Shown in pieces: positions 36,042 through 44,689 of a stretch of DNA of 64,000 nucleotides (position 1 is the first letter of the stretch; every line of letters begins with the position of its first letter). Made by a program: the position numbers and the translations under genes. The stretch spans positions 1 through 64,000 of the forward strand of contig NZ_JAALXT010000005.1 in NCBI RefSeq assembly GCF_011634775.1, given 5' to 3'. The notes beneath the pieces are model-generated. The model did not search any database and was not told where the DNA came from. It saw nothing but the letters and a program-made list of their open reading frames with translations. Source of the stretch: Thalassoroseus pseudoceratinae. GTDB taxonomy: Bacteria > Planctomycetota > Planctomycetia > Planctomycetales > Planctomycetaceae.

Positions 36042-36608
36042 ATGAAAGTTGTCGTGGGGTTGGGAAACCCCGGCGCAAAGTACCGGCAAACACGCCATAA
36101 CGTCGGTTTTGACGTCCTTGCGGAGCTGGCGAACCGACACGGGGGCACCACCCCCACCATCAAACATGAGTCGGAAATTGTCGAGATTTTCCTTGCGAAC
36201 GAAAAGGTCATTCTCGCGGCTCCTCAAACATTTATGAACCTCAGCGGTCGGGCGGTCCGGTCGCTGATGGATTTTTATAGGCTATCGCTGGAAGACATGA
36301 TCGTCATCTGCGATGATCTCAATCTCGAACGAGGCCGATTGCGACTTAAGCCATCAGGCTCGGCGGGAGGACAAAAAGGGCTGGCCAATATCATTCAGCT
36401 GCTGAAAACCGAGGAGTTCGCTCGATTGCGAGTTGGAATCGGTCGCCCTCCCGGACGTATGGACGCAGCGGCATTTGTGTTGGGGAAATTCACGGAGGCC
36501 GAATCTCCGGAAATCCAACTGGCCGTTGCCAAGGCAGCGGACGGAGTTGAAACGTGGATTCAAGAAGATTTCCAAACTTCGATGAATCGAGTCAATGCCC
36601 CCAACTAG
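36042..36608 (+). CDS. pth: Peptidyl-tRNA hydrolase
   Basis: 188 residues from ATG 36042, 25 bases after rplY. Motifs are VVGLGNPGAKYRQTRHNVGFDVL (catalytic His in RHNVGF), the Asn of PQTFMNLSGRAV, DDLNLERGRLRLKPSGSAGGQKGL and RLRVGIGRP. It releases peptides from prematurely dropped peptidyl-tRNA. Confidence 0.96.
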   Translation: MKVVVGLGNPGAKYRQTRHNVGFDVLAELANRHGGTTPTIKHESEIVEIFLANEKVILAAPQTFMNLSGRAVRSLMDFYRLSLEDMIVICDDLNLERGRLRLKPSGSAGGQKGLANIIQLLKTEEFARLRVGIGRPPGRMDAAAFVLGKFTEAESPEIQLAVAKAADGVETWIQEDFQTSMNRVNAPN

Positions 36609-36700
36609 CCGATTATTCACGGACTTCCCGCCAATCCTTGGTTGCGAAGTCTGTTTTCAATAACGCGATTTTTACGGGTTCACACTGAAGGAAAATCAAA

Positions 36701-37153
36701 GTGGCTGAAAACACCGCGACGGCAACCGCGCCGTCGGTCAACTATGAGGGCATGTTCCTCATTGATAGCTCCAAGTACGCTGCCGATCCCGAAGGCGTTG
36801 TGAAAACCGTTCTCGAAATGATCGAGAAGGCCGGCGGGGAAGTTGTCGCACATCGCGCATGGCAGGAAGGCCGATTGGCTTACGAGATCGAAGGCCAACG
36901 CAAGGGGTTGCATTACCTCATTCTCTTCCGCATGCCAGGCGAAGGAATGAAGAGCCTCACCCGAGCTTGCAAGCTCAGCGATGTGATTCTTCGCCAACTG
37001 GTGATCAAGCACAGCGAAATCCTGTTTGAAGCGATGGTCAACTCCGTCGCTCCCGGCGCGATGCCAGATGCGGTGTCGGAAGATGATGAGAGCAGCGACG
37101 ACGACAGTAATGACGATGATGACGACGACGATTTCGATGACGACGACGAATAA
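36701..37153 (+). CDS. rpsF: 30S ribosomal protein S6 with poly-Asp tail
   Basis: 150 residues from GTG at 36701 with GAAGGA upstream. The S6 fold spans about residues 14-108 (YEGMFLIDSSKYA, EVVAHRAWQEGRLAYEIEG, LHYLILFRMPG). The tail from about residue 128 is almost entirely Asp, Ser and Glu, and corresponds to a GAT/GAC-rich DNA run. Confidence 0.94.
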   Translation: MAENTATATAPSVNYEGMFLIDSSKYAADPEGVVKTVLEMIEKAGGEVVAHRAWQEGRLAYEIEGQRKGLHYLILFRMPGEGMKSLTRACKLSDVILRQLVIKHSEILFEAMVNSVAPGAMPDAVSEDDESSDDDSNDDDDDDDFDDDDE

Positions 37154-37202
37154 GTAGTCGTCACGCCAGTCAATCGTTGAGTTTGATGAAAGGACCAATC
37201 GG

Positions 37203-37715
37203 ATGGCGAGCTTCAACAAAGTGATCCTTATGGGAAACCTCACCCGGGATCCGCAAGTTCGTTACCTCTCAAGCGGGACCGCCGTGACCGAACTTGGTTT
37301 GGCGGTGAATCGCAGTTGGTACGACAAACAATCTCAACAACGCAAGGAAGAAGTCACCTTCGTCGATGTCACCCTATGGGGTCGCCAGGCTGAAGTAGCC
37401 GGCGAATACTTGTCCAAAGGGCGAGGCGTGTTGATCGAAGGCCGCTTGCAACTTGATACCTGGCAAGACAAGGAATCCGGTCAAAACCGCAGTAAACTGA
37501 AGGTCGTCGGTGAAAACATGACGATGGTCGGCGGTCGTAACGAAGGCGGTGGCGGTGGGGGCGGCTTCTCCGGCGGAGGCGGTTATTCCGGCGGCGGTGG
37601 TGGATACGATGACAGTCAATCCAGCGGTCCCCCGCGAAACCAACGCCAGTCCGCTCCCCAACCAGACTATGACAGTGGTGCCGGCGACATCCCCGACGAC
37701 GAAGTGCCATTCTAA
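37203..37715 (+). CDS. ssb: Single-stranded DNA-binding protein
   Basis: 170 residues. The OB-fold spans about 1-108 ([46 protein letters not shown]). A Gly-rich linker and the acidic tip DDEVPF, which recruits partner proteins, follow. It lies between rpsF and rplI. Confidence 0.96.
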   Translation: MASFNKVILMGNLTRDPQVRYLSSGTAVTELGLAVNRSWYDKQSQQRKEEVTFVDVTLWGRQAEVAGEYLSKGRGVLIEGRLQLDTWQDKESGQNRSKLKVVGENMTMVGGRNEGGGGGGGFSGGGGYSGGGGGYDDSQSSGPPRNQRQSAPQPDYDSGAGDIPDDEVPF

Positions 37716-37904
37716 GACTGCCCACTAGGCGCTGTCCCAGGATGCCAGTCGACACAACCTGCTCCGTTGTCGCTATTTGAAACTTTATCAGCTCGATTCC
37801 TTAGACGGCGATTCACACGAACGCTGCTGAGAACACTCGAGCGAGATTAACTCGATCAATTCAGCCGACAGAACGCCGGCGGACCAGATAAGGACTCGAA
37901 TTTC

Positions 37905-38408
37905 ATGGCTTTGCGAAACTCCAATACGAAAACCGTCGGCGGTTCCAAGCGGTCGGCTGTCGAAATTCTTCTCGCTGAAAACGTTGATAACCTTGGTCAA
38001 CGTGGCGAAATCGTGCGTGTGAAACCCGGATACGCTCGAAACTATCTGTTGCCATACGGCTTGGCGACAGTCGCAACCGAGGAGAACAAGAAGAATGTGG
38101 AACTCCACAAGCAACGGCTGAAAGAAGTTGAGAAGAAGCAAGTCCAGCTCTTCAAAGAACGAGCCGACGCCATCAGCAAGTACAGCGTTACGCTCGAAGC
38201 CAATGCCAACGACGATGGTCACCTGTACGGTTCGATCGTTGCTCCCGACATCGCCAAAGCTCTGACTTCCGCAGGTTTCGATGTGACCGCAGATCACGTG
38301 AAACTGGAAGGGCCGTTGAAAGAACTCGGGATGTACACCGTCAAAATCGAGTTGCACTCCCAGGTTAATACCGAAGTCAAAGTCTGGGTGGTTCCAGCCG
38401 CGTCGTAA
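37905..38408 (+). CDS. rplI: 50S ribosomal protein L9
   Basis: 167 residues. The N-terminal L9 motif (LLAENVDNLGQRGEIVRVKPGYARNYLLPYGLA) is preceded by an extra basic stretch of about 20 residues. A helical connector and a C-terminal domain (GHLYGSIVAPDIAKAL) follow. No rpsR lies in the 189-base gap after ssb. Confidence 0.95.
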   Translation: MALRNSNTKTVGGSKRSAVEILLAENVDNLGQRGEIVRVKPGYARNYLLPYGLATVATEENKKNVELHKQRLKEVEKKQVQLFKERADAISKYSVTLEANANDDGHLYGSIVAPDIAKALTSAGFDVTADHVKLEGPLKELGMYTVKIELHSQVNTEVKVWVVPAAS

Positions 38409-38429
38409 CGAAACTGCATACCGCTTCCG

Positions 38430-38465
38430 AGGCCGACCAAGAGGATATTGGTCGGCCTTTGTCGT
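38430..38465 (+). terminator. Intrinsic terminator after rplI
   Basis: A perfect 11-bp stem (38430-38440 with 38448-38458) encloses a 7-base loop and is followed by ttgtcgtct. It would partly separate the ribosomal genes from dnaB. Confidence 0.65.
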
Positions 38466-38608
38466 CTCGACCGGATGACGGTTGACTGTTCTCCGTGGCG
38501 AAAGCGAAAACTCGATTGTTCCCTCGCTCCCACGAGACAAAACCCGCTACGATCAAGAGTCGAACACTCGGAAATTGGTGACCTGCGTCATTCAGGAGGC
38601 GTTTTCGC

Positions 38609-40054
38609 ATGGTTGACCGCTCGGAACGGGATTCGTCGCCGGCACCCTTCGATCGGCTGCCGCCGCAGAATTTGGACGCCGAACGTGCGTTGCTCGGGAG
38701 TATGCTGCTCTCCTATGAGGCGATTGACGAAGTCGCCGAGTTGGTGCAGGCGCGGCACTTCTACCTTGATGCTCATGTGCGAATCGCCGAGGCCATCTTT
38801 CGGCTGTCCGAAACCACAATTGGCGGGATCGATGCCGTCACCGTCGCGGAGGAATTGGAGAAACGCGGCGAACTCGACCGGATCGGCGGTCCCGCTTATT
38901 TGGCTCGGGTGTTGGAAACCGTTCCGCACGCCGCTCACGCTCGCTATTACGCTGAGATCGTCCGCGACAAATTCGTTCGTCGCATGCTCCGTGAAGCCAG
39001 CACGGCCATTCTCAAAGAAATCGACGAGGACGACTCCGAAACCGAAGCCTTGCTCGGCAACGCAGAAGCTCGCATCTTTCAGATTCTTGACCGTGAAGGC
39101 GAAGACGAGAAATTCGCTCTCCGAGACATCCTCGAAGATGCGATGTCCGGGATTCACACTCGAATTGCGGACGACGGCACGGTCAGTGGAATCAGTTCCG
39201 GTTTCGAAAAACTCGACGACCTCACCAGTGGTCTTCAACCCGCCGCTTTGGTGATTGTCGCTGCTCGACCGAGTATGGGAAAGACGGCGTTTGTCTGTAA
39301 CATCGCCAAGTCGGTCGCCTTGAACGCCTACGAAGCGTATCAGCAAGAACTCAGTCCCTCGGAAAAAGGGCCGGGCGGGGGCGTGATTGTTTTCAGCTTG
39401 GAACAATCGCGGGTCGAGTTGGCCGAGCGTCTCTTGTGCATCTTCGGCAAGTTCGATGGTTTGAAGGTCAAGAAGGGTGAACTCGATGCCGAGGAAACCG
39501 AGCAACTTCTTCAGATCGCCACGCGACTGAGCGAACTACCGATCTTCATCGACGATATCCCCGGGCGAAATATGGCCCAGATCAGTGCGATCTGCCGCCG
39601 AATCAAAAACCGCTACGGCCTGGGGATGGTCGTGATCGACTACTTGCAGTTGATCGAACCTGACGATCCCAAAATGCCCCGTGAGCAACAAGTCGCTCAG
39701 ATCGCCCGACGGTTGAAGTTCCTGGCGAAGGAAATGAGTGTGCCCGTGATCGCTTTGGCACAGCTCAACCGGGGGGTCGATTTGCGAACCGACAAACGCC
39801 CGAAACTGGCCGACTTGCGGGAGTCTGGCGCGATCGAACAAGATGCCGACTTGGTGATGTTTCTGCACCGTGAAGACGCCTACGATCCAGGCGAGCGTCC
39901 CGGCGAAGCGGATCTCATCGTGGCGAAGAACCGAAACGGCCCAACCGGGAATGTGCCGTTAACTTGGATCAAGGAATCCATGCGGTTTGAATCTCGTAGC
40001 GACTTCGACGAACCGCCCGGTGGGTGGGTCGATAGTGAACCATCGAGTTTCTAA
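38609..40054 (+). CDS. dnaB: Replicative DNA helicase DnaB
   Basis: 481 residues. The N-terminal DnaB domain begins PPQNLDAERALLGSML. The C-terminal RecA-like domain has Walker A ARPSMGKTAF, then IVFSLEQSRVELAERLL, VVIDYLQLI, LAQLNRGV, and DLRESGAIEQDADLVMFLHRE. It unwinds DNA at the fork. No intein is present and the length is typical. Confidence 0.96.
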   Translation: MVDRSERDSSPAPFDRLPPQNLDAERALLGSMLLSYEAIDEVAELVQARHFYLDAHVRIAEAIFRLSETTIGGIDAVTVAEELEKRGELDRIGGPAYLARVLETVPHAAHARYYAEIVRDKFVRRMLREASTAILKEIDEDDSETEALLGNAEARIFQILDREGEDEKFALRDILEDAMSGIHTRIADDGTVSGISSGFEKLDDLTSGLQPAALVIVAARPSMGKTAFVCNIAKSVALNAYEAYQQELSPSEKGPGGGVIVFSLEQSRVELAERLLCIFGKFDGLKVKKGELDAEETEQLLQIATRLSELPIFIDDIPGRNMAQISAICRRIKNRYGLGMVVIDYLQLIEPDDPKMPREQQVAQIARRLKFLAKEMSVPVIALAQLNRGVDLRTDKRPKLADLRESGAIEQDADLVMFLHREDAYDPGERPGEADLIVAKNRNGPTGNVPLTWIKESMRFESRSDFDEPPGGWVDSEPSSF

Positions 40055-40173
40055 CTTTCCCGACGACGGTGCTTTGACCTGGCATTGCGGGATGCGGTAG
40101 AATTCAACATCAACAAATCGGCATATATCCGTGTTGTGTTGATTTGAGACTCTCCTCCAAATCCGCATCCGCC

Positions 40174-42171
40174 ATGCTCGCCACGAAGTCTATTGCCCGA
40201 TGTGTCTGCGTGTTCCTGGGACTCGTCCCGTTGGCGACTGCCGCGTCTCCGGTGATCACCAGTTCGGCACCAATTTCCCTGCAACCGGGGGCGACCGTTG
40301 AGCAAGTTTTCATCGGTAGCGGCTTCACGAATGCGGCTCGGCTTTGGACAAGTTTTCCAGCCGTGACCGAACGACTCGCCGACACCAATGGCAAATCACT
40401 TCGGTTTCGAATTGGCATTCCGGAAACGACACCGGTCGGTTTAGGAACCCTGCGAATCGTTGACGCCCATGGTGTCACCCCGCTCCAACTGGTTGTGTTG
40501 GACGACTTGCCGAGCATCCCGCGAGATGCCAAGAATACAAGTCCCGAAACCGCTCAACTCGTGACCCTGCCGACGGCAATCACGGGAACCGTTGGCAAGA
40601 CTCAGCAGCAGTATTTCCGGTTTTCCGCGGAGGCCGGTCAACGAATTGCGGTTGACGTTCTGGCGCGACGGATTGGCTCGGCAATGGATCCAATGATTCG
40701 AATTTTGGAACCGTCCGGTCAAGAAGTCGCCTTCAGCGATGACGAACCTGGCCTGATTGGCGACGCTCGACTGAGTCACATTTTCTCCAAACCAGGCGAA
40801 TACCTGCTCGAACTTCGTGACATTCGCTACGCGGGTGGCAGCACATATTGGTATCACATGCGGCTTGGCGATTTCCCGCAGGTCACAGTGCCATACCCGT
40901 TGGCAGTTCCGCGTGGTCAAGCGACGGCGGTCTGGTTTGAATCGCTGGACGGCACCAACATTGAACCACAAACGATCACGCCCCCCAACGATCGTGATTG
41001 GTTGACTCTGGGAGTCCGTGGTGCCGATGGACCGAGCACGCTTGTCACACTCCAAGTTAGCAACGATCCCGAATACCAAGAATCGGAACCGAACAACACC
41101 CGTGAGCAAGCCAACGCCGTGGACTTGGGCGATCAAATCAATGGTCGATTCGAAACCCCTGGCGACGTCGATCATTTTCAATTCTCGGCTCAAAAGGGGC
41201 AGAAGTTTCAGTTCGAGGCGGTGACACACAAGGTTGGTTCGCCGGTGGATTTAGTCCTCTCTCTCTGGAATTCCAAGGGAAAAAAACTTGCGAGTGTGGA
41301 TGACGTGGGAACGAGCGACGCCATCCTCAAGCACACATTCGCTGCCGACGGCGAATACGTGTTGCATGCGGTTGACCTGAATCAGCGGGGTGGCCCCGGT
41401 TATGTCTACCGCATCACCGTGAAACAGAATCCGCCGGCATTCGCCGTCTCCGCAGACAGCGACCATCTCAATGTGCCCGCTGGTGGCACCGCCGTCCTGA
41501 ATATCACACGAACAGGCGATAAGAAGCCGGTCACAATCTCCGCCGAGAATGTTCCCGAAGGTTGGTCGGTTCGCCCGACGGTTCTAGGTTCTGGACAAAT
41601 GCAAGCCGCGATGACGATCACACACACCGGCGATTCGGCAAGCACTTCGTTTGTGCCATCGTTGTCGCTCCGGGCATCGCAACTTGATACTCCCAACTCG
41701 AACCACGCAGTCTCGGTTCTGTCAGCTGTGCAGAAACGCTATGCGAGTTGGACGACCCTTCCCGAGTCGCTGCCGACTTCATTTTCGCTCGCGACGGCAG
41801 AAGCTCCATTGTTTCAACTCACCGCCACGCCAGACGTCATCGAGGTGGCTCAGAAATCGCAAACCAAGGTTGAGATCACCGCGACGTGGGCAGACGGAAC
41901 AACCGAACCAATCACATTGAGTCTGCAACCGGTTACAGTGAACAAGAAGAGTGTTCCCTTTTTGCCCGCAAACGTGACCACGAAGATCGTTTCCATTCCC
42001 AAAGACGGTTCTGCCGGAACGATCACATTCTCAGCGACCGACAAAGCCGTTCCCGGAGAGTACACGGTTGTCGTTCGCGGAACCTTGAAACGCGGCAAGC
42101 AAACGTTTGTGGTTCCTGCGGCGTCAATTCCGTTGCACGTCAAACCGGCCCAGCCCGATCCCGCCAAGTAA
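40174..42171 (+). CDS. Secreted PPC-domain protein
   Basis: 665 residues from ATG 40174 (signal peptide LATKSIARCVCVFLGLVPLATAA); an in-frame TTG at 40144 is less likely. Two prepeptidase C-terminal (PPC) beta domains are visible (about 125-220: QQYFRFSAEAGQRIAVDVLARR; and about 310-410: VDHFQFSAQKGQKFQFE). Such proteins commonly precede DUF1549/DUF1553 cytochrome genes, as here with a gap of 19 bases, and presumably bind a shared substrate. Confidence 0.8.
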   Translation: MLATKSIARCVCVFLGLVPLATAASPVITSSAPISLQPGATVEQVFIGSGFTNAARLWTSFPAVTERLADTNGKSLRFRIGIPETTPVGLGTLRIVDAHGVTPLQLVVLDDLPSIPRDAKNTSPETAQLVTLPTAITGTVGKTQQQYFRFSAEAGQRIAVDVLARRIGSAMDPMIRILEPSGQEVAFSDDEPGLIGDARLSHIFSKPGEYLLELRDIRYAGGSTYWYHMRLGDFPQVTVPYPLAVPRGQATAVWFESLDGTNIEPQTITPPNDRDWLTLGVRGADGPSTLVTLQVSNDPEYQESEPNNTREQANAVDLGDQINGRFETPGDVDHFQFSAQKGQKFQFEAVTHKVGSPVDLVLSLWNSKGKKLASVDDVGTSDAILKHTFAADGEYVLHAVDLNQRGGPGYVYRITVKQNPPAFAVSADSDHLNVPAGGTAVLNITRTGDKKPVTISAENVPEGWSVRPTVLGSGQMQAAMTITHTGDSASTSFVPSLSLRASQLDTPNSNHAVSVLSAVQKRYASWTTLPESLPTSFSLATAEAPLFQLTATPDVIEVAQKSQTKVEITATWADGTTEPITLSLQPVTVNKKSVPFLPANVTTKIVSIPKDGSAGTITFSATDKAVPGEYTVVVRGTLKRGKQTFVVPAASIPLHVKPAQPDPAK

Positions 42172-42190
42172 ACGAATTTCGAGGAAGCTC

Positions 42191-44632
42191 ATGACTCGAC
42201 ACTTACAATTCTACGTCGGACTTTTGTGCTGGATGGTTGTCGTAGGATGGGGTAGTCCGCGTGTCGTCCAAGCCGCGGAACCGGTGATCGTCGCCGAGCC
42301 GACGGAATTCGAGCTTTCCGGTCATCGTGCGCGACAGCAACTCACAGTCACAGCATGGCCAAACGAAAGCCGTGTTCAGGACCAATCGGATCGGGCATCG
42401 TGGACGACTTCGGACGAGACCATCGTCACGGTGGTTGATGGCGTCGCGATTCCACATCGCAACGGCGAAGCGGTCTTGACCGCGAAAGTGGGGGAATCAA
42501 CTTCGTCGGTGCGTGTTGTCGTCAAGGATTTCACGGACCCCGATCCCGTCAGTTTCAAGAACGACACCCTGGCGGCTCTCACGAAAGCCGGTTGCAACAT
42601 GGGTGCGTGTCATGGATCGCCATCGGGGAAGGGCGGATTCCGGCTGTCGTTGCGCGCCTTCGATCCCGAATTGGATCGCGTGACGCTCCGGCAGGAGGTG
42701 TTCGGCCGACGCGTCAACCGGATGCAACCGGCTGCGAGTTTGCTGCTCCGTAAACCACTGATGAAAGTCGCGCATGGCGGTGGACAGCGAATTCACGAAG
42801 GCGATGCGGTTTACACTGTGCTGCATGATTGGATCGCGGAAGGACTGCAAACCGAGGACGCCAACGAACCAAATTTGCTCCGCATTGAACTGTTGCCATC
42901 GACCCGCACATTCCAAGCGGCAGGGAATCGTCAGCAGCTACGAGTGAAGGGCTACTTCTCCGATGGTCGGACACGCGATCTCACCGCACTCACCAGTTTC
43001 AGTTCATCGAATGAAGCGGTTGCCAATGTCTCTGAAAGTGGAGTGGTTAAGAAAGTCGGACGCGGGGAAACCACGATCCTGGCCCGTTACCTCGGACGCA
43101 TGGCGACAAGTTCGATGACCTTCCTCGAAGACGTGCCAGGCTTCGCGTGGACCGATCCGCCGACCAATAATTTCGTCGATGAATTAGTTTTCGCCAAGCT
43201 CAAACGCCTCAAGATCATGCCATCAGACGTGTGCAGCGATGCCGAGTTTTTGCGTCGGGCGTATCTCGATCTAACGGGACGTTTGCCTCAAATCTCCGAG
43301 ACGCGAGCGTTTCTAGCGGACCCATCACCGGACAAACGGAAGCGACTGGTCGACGATCTGCTCGAGACCAACGATTTCGCCGAATTCTGGACGCTCAAAT
43401 GGGCAGACATTCTGCGAGCCAACCCGAAGAAATTACAGACCACAGGCGTGCATAAATTTCATCGGTGGTTGTTCAAGAACATTCGGGACGATCGCCCGTT
43501 GGACGAATTTGCAAACGAACTGCTCACCGCTCGGGGAAGTGTTTTCGAGAATCCTCCCGCAAACTTCTGGCGAGCCAGTCGTGATGCGTTAGATGCCACC
43601 GAAACCACCGCTCAACTGTTTCTCGGTGTGCGAATTCAATGTGCGAAGTGTCATAACCATCCGTTCGAGCGTTGGTCTCAGGACAACTATTACGGCATCG
43701 CGGCGGCGTTCACACGCGTCGGGCGGAAAAGTGGTCCACGAGTTGACGAGGAAATTATCTATGTGCAACCCACTGGCGAGGTTAAACAACCTCGCACCGG
43801 CGAAACGATGAAAGTTCATTTGCTTCTCAAAGGTGATGTCGATGTGCCGGCCGATCAAGATCGACGGAAAGTCTTTGCCGATTGGCTCACCGATCACGAA
43901 AATCCATTCTTCGCCAAAGCGTCGGTCAATCGGATTTGGGGGCATCTCATGGGACGGGGAATCGTGGAACCGGTCGACGACTTCCGTGATTCCAACCCGC
44001 CGTCCAATGCCGAGTTGCTCGCGGAACTCACCGAGCAATTCATCGAGCACGGTTACAGCCGAAAATGGGCGATCCGCACAATCATGAACAGCCAGGTGTA
44101 CCAGCTTTCCGCTCGCAAGAACGAGTTCAACGCTGATGATGAAATTTACCATTCGCACGCCAACACACGGTTGCTCGCCGCCGAACAGTTGCTCGATGCG
44201 ATCTGCCAGGTCACCGCGATGCCGGAATCATTCAGTGGGCAACCGGCTGGCACACGTGCGGTCGCGTTGCCGGTTCCGCCGGAAAATCACGACTTCCTCA
44301 AAATCTTCGGGCAACCGCAACGCGAGATGGCCTGCCAATGTGAACGCTCGACGGACTCGAACCTCTCGCAAGCTCTGCAAATGATCAACGGACCGCTGGT
44401 GCATGGCAAACTTCGCAGCGATTCCAGCCGGATCAAAAAGATGATCGACGCGAAGAAATCCGACGAGGAAATCATCAACACATTGTATTTGGCCGCAGTC
44501 TCGCGTGAGCCGGTTGCCGCCGAACTGGAAGCCGCGAAAGCCCACATCGCCGCCAGCGATAACCGCCGGTTGGCTCTCGAAGATGTCGGCTGGGCGATTC
44601 TCAATACCAAAGAGTTTCTGTTCCAACACTAA
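42191..44632 (+). CDS. DUF1549/DUF1553 cytochrome-type protein with Big_2 domain
   Basis: 813 residues from ATG 42191 with GAGGAAG upstream. A signal peptide is followed by an Ig-like region with CNMGACHGS (CX4CH). A second Big_2-like domain spans about residues 240-310. The DUF1549 region (DELVFAKLKRLKIMPSD, RRAYLDLTGRLP, ILRANPKKLQ) has a CAKCHNHPFERW CXXCH motif. The DUF1553 region (NPFFAKASVNRIWGHLMGRGIVEP, LNTKEFLFQH) ends the protein. Planctomycete-specific, membrane or periplasm associated, of unknown biochemistry. Confidence 0.9.
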   Translation: MTRHLQFYVGLLCWMVVVGWGSPRVVQAAEPVIVAEPTEFELSGHRARQQLTVTAWPNESRVQDQSDRASWTTSDETIVTVVDGVAIPHRNGEAVLTAKVGESTSSVRVVVKDFTDPDPVSFKNDTLAALTKAGCNMGACHGSPSGKGGFRLSLRAFDPELDRVTLRQEVFGRRVNRMQPAASLLLRKPLMKVAHGGGQRIHEGDAVYTVLHDWIAEGLQTEDANEPNLLRIELLPSTRTFQAAGNRQQLRVKGYFSDGRTRDLTALTSFSSSNEAVANVSESGVVKKVGRGETTILARYLGRMATSSMTFLEDVPGFAWTDPPTNNFVDELVFAKLKRLKIMPSDVCSDAEFLRRAYLDLTGRLPQISETRAFLADPSPDKRKRLVDDLLETNDFAEFWTLKWADILRANPKKLQTTGVHKFHRWLFKNIRDDRPLDEFANELLTARGSVFENPPANFWRASRDALDATETTAQLFLGVRIQCAKCHNHPFERWSQDNYYGIAAAFTRVGRKSGPRVDEEIIYVQPTGEVKQPRTGETMKVHLLLKGDVDVPADQDRRKVFADWLTDHENPFFAKASVNRIWGHLMGRGIVEPVDDFRDSNPPSNAELLAELTEQFIEHGYSRKWAIRTIMNSQVYQLSARKNEFNADDEIYHSHANTRLLAAEQLLDAICQVTAMPESFSGQPAGTRAVALPVPPENHDFLKIFGQPQREMACQCERSTDSNLSQALQMINGPLVHGKLRSDSSRIKKMIDAKKSDEEIINTLYLAAVSREPVAAELEAAKAHIAASDNRRLALEDVGWAILNTKEFLFQH

Positions 44633-44689
44633 TGGCGGAATTTGAGAGTCGAGCGATTCACTCTGTCTCGACTCTCTACAATCCTTTCT

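Noticed and set aside
37716-37904. Possible rpsR between ssb and rplI
   Set aside because: The gap is too short and no frame shows S18 motifs.
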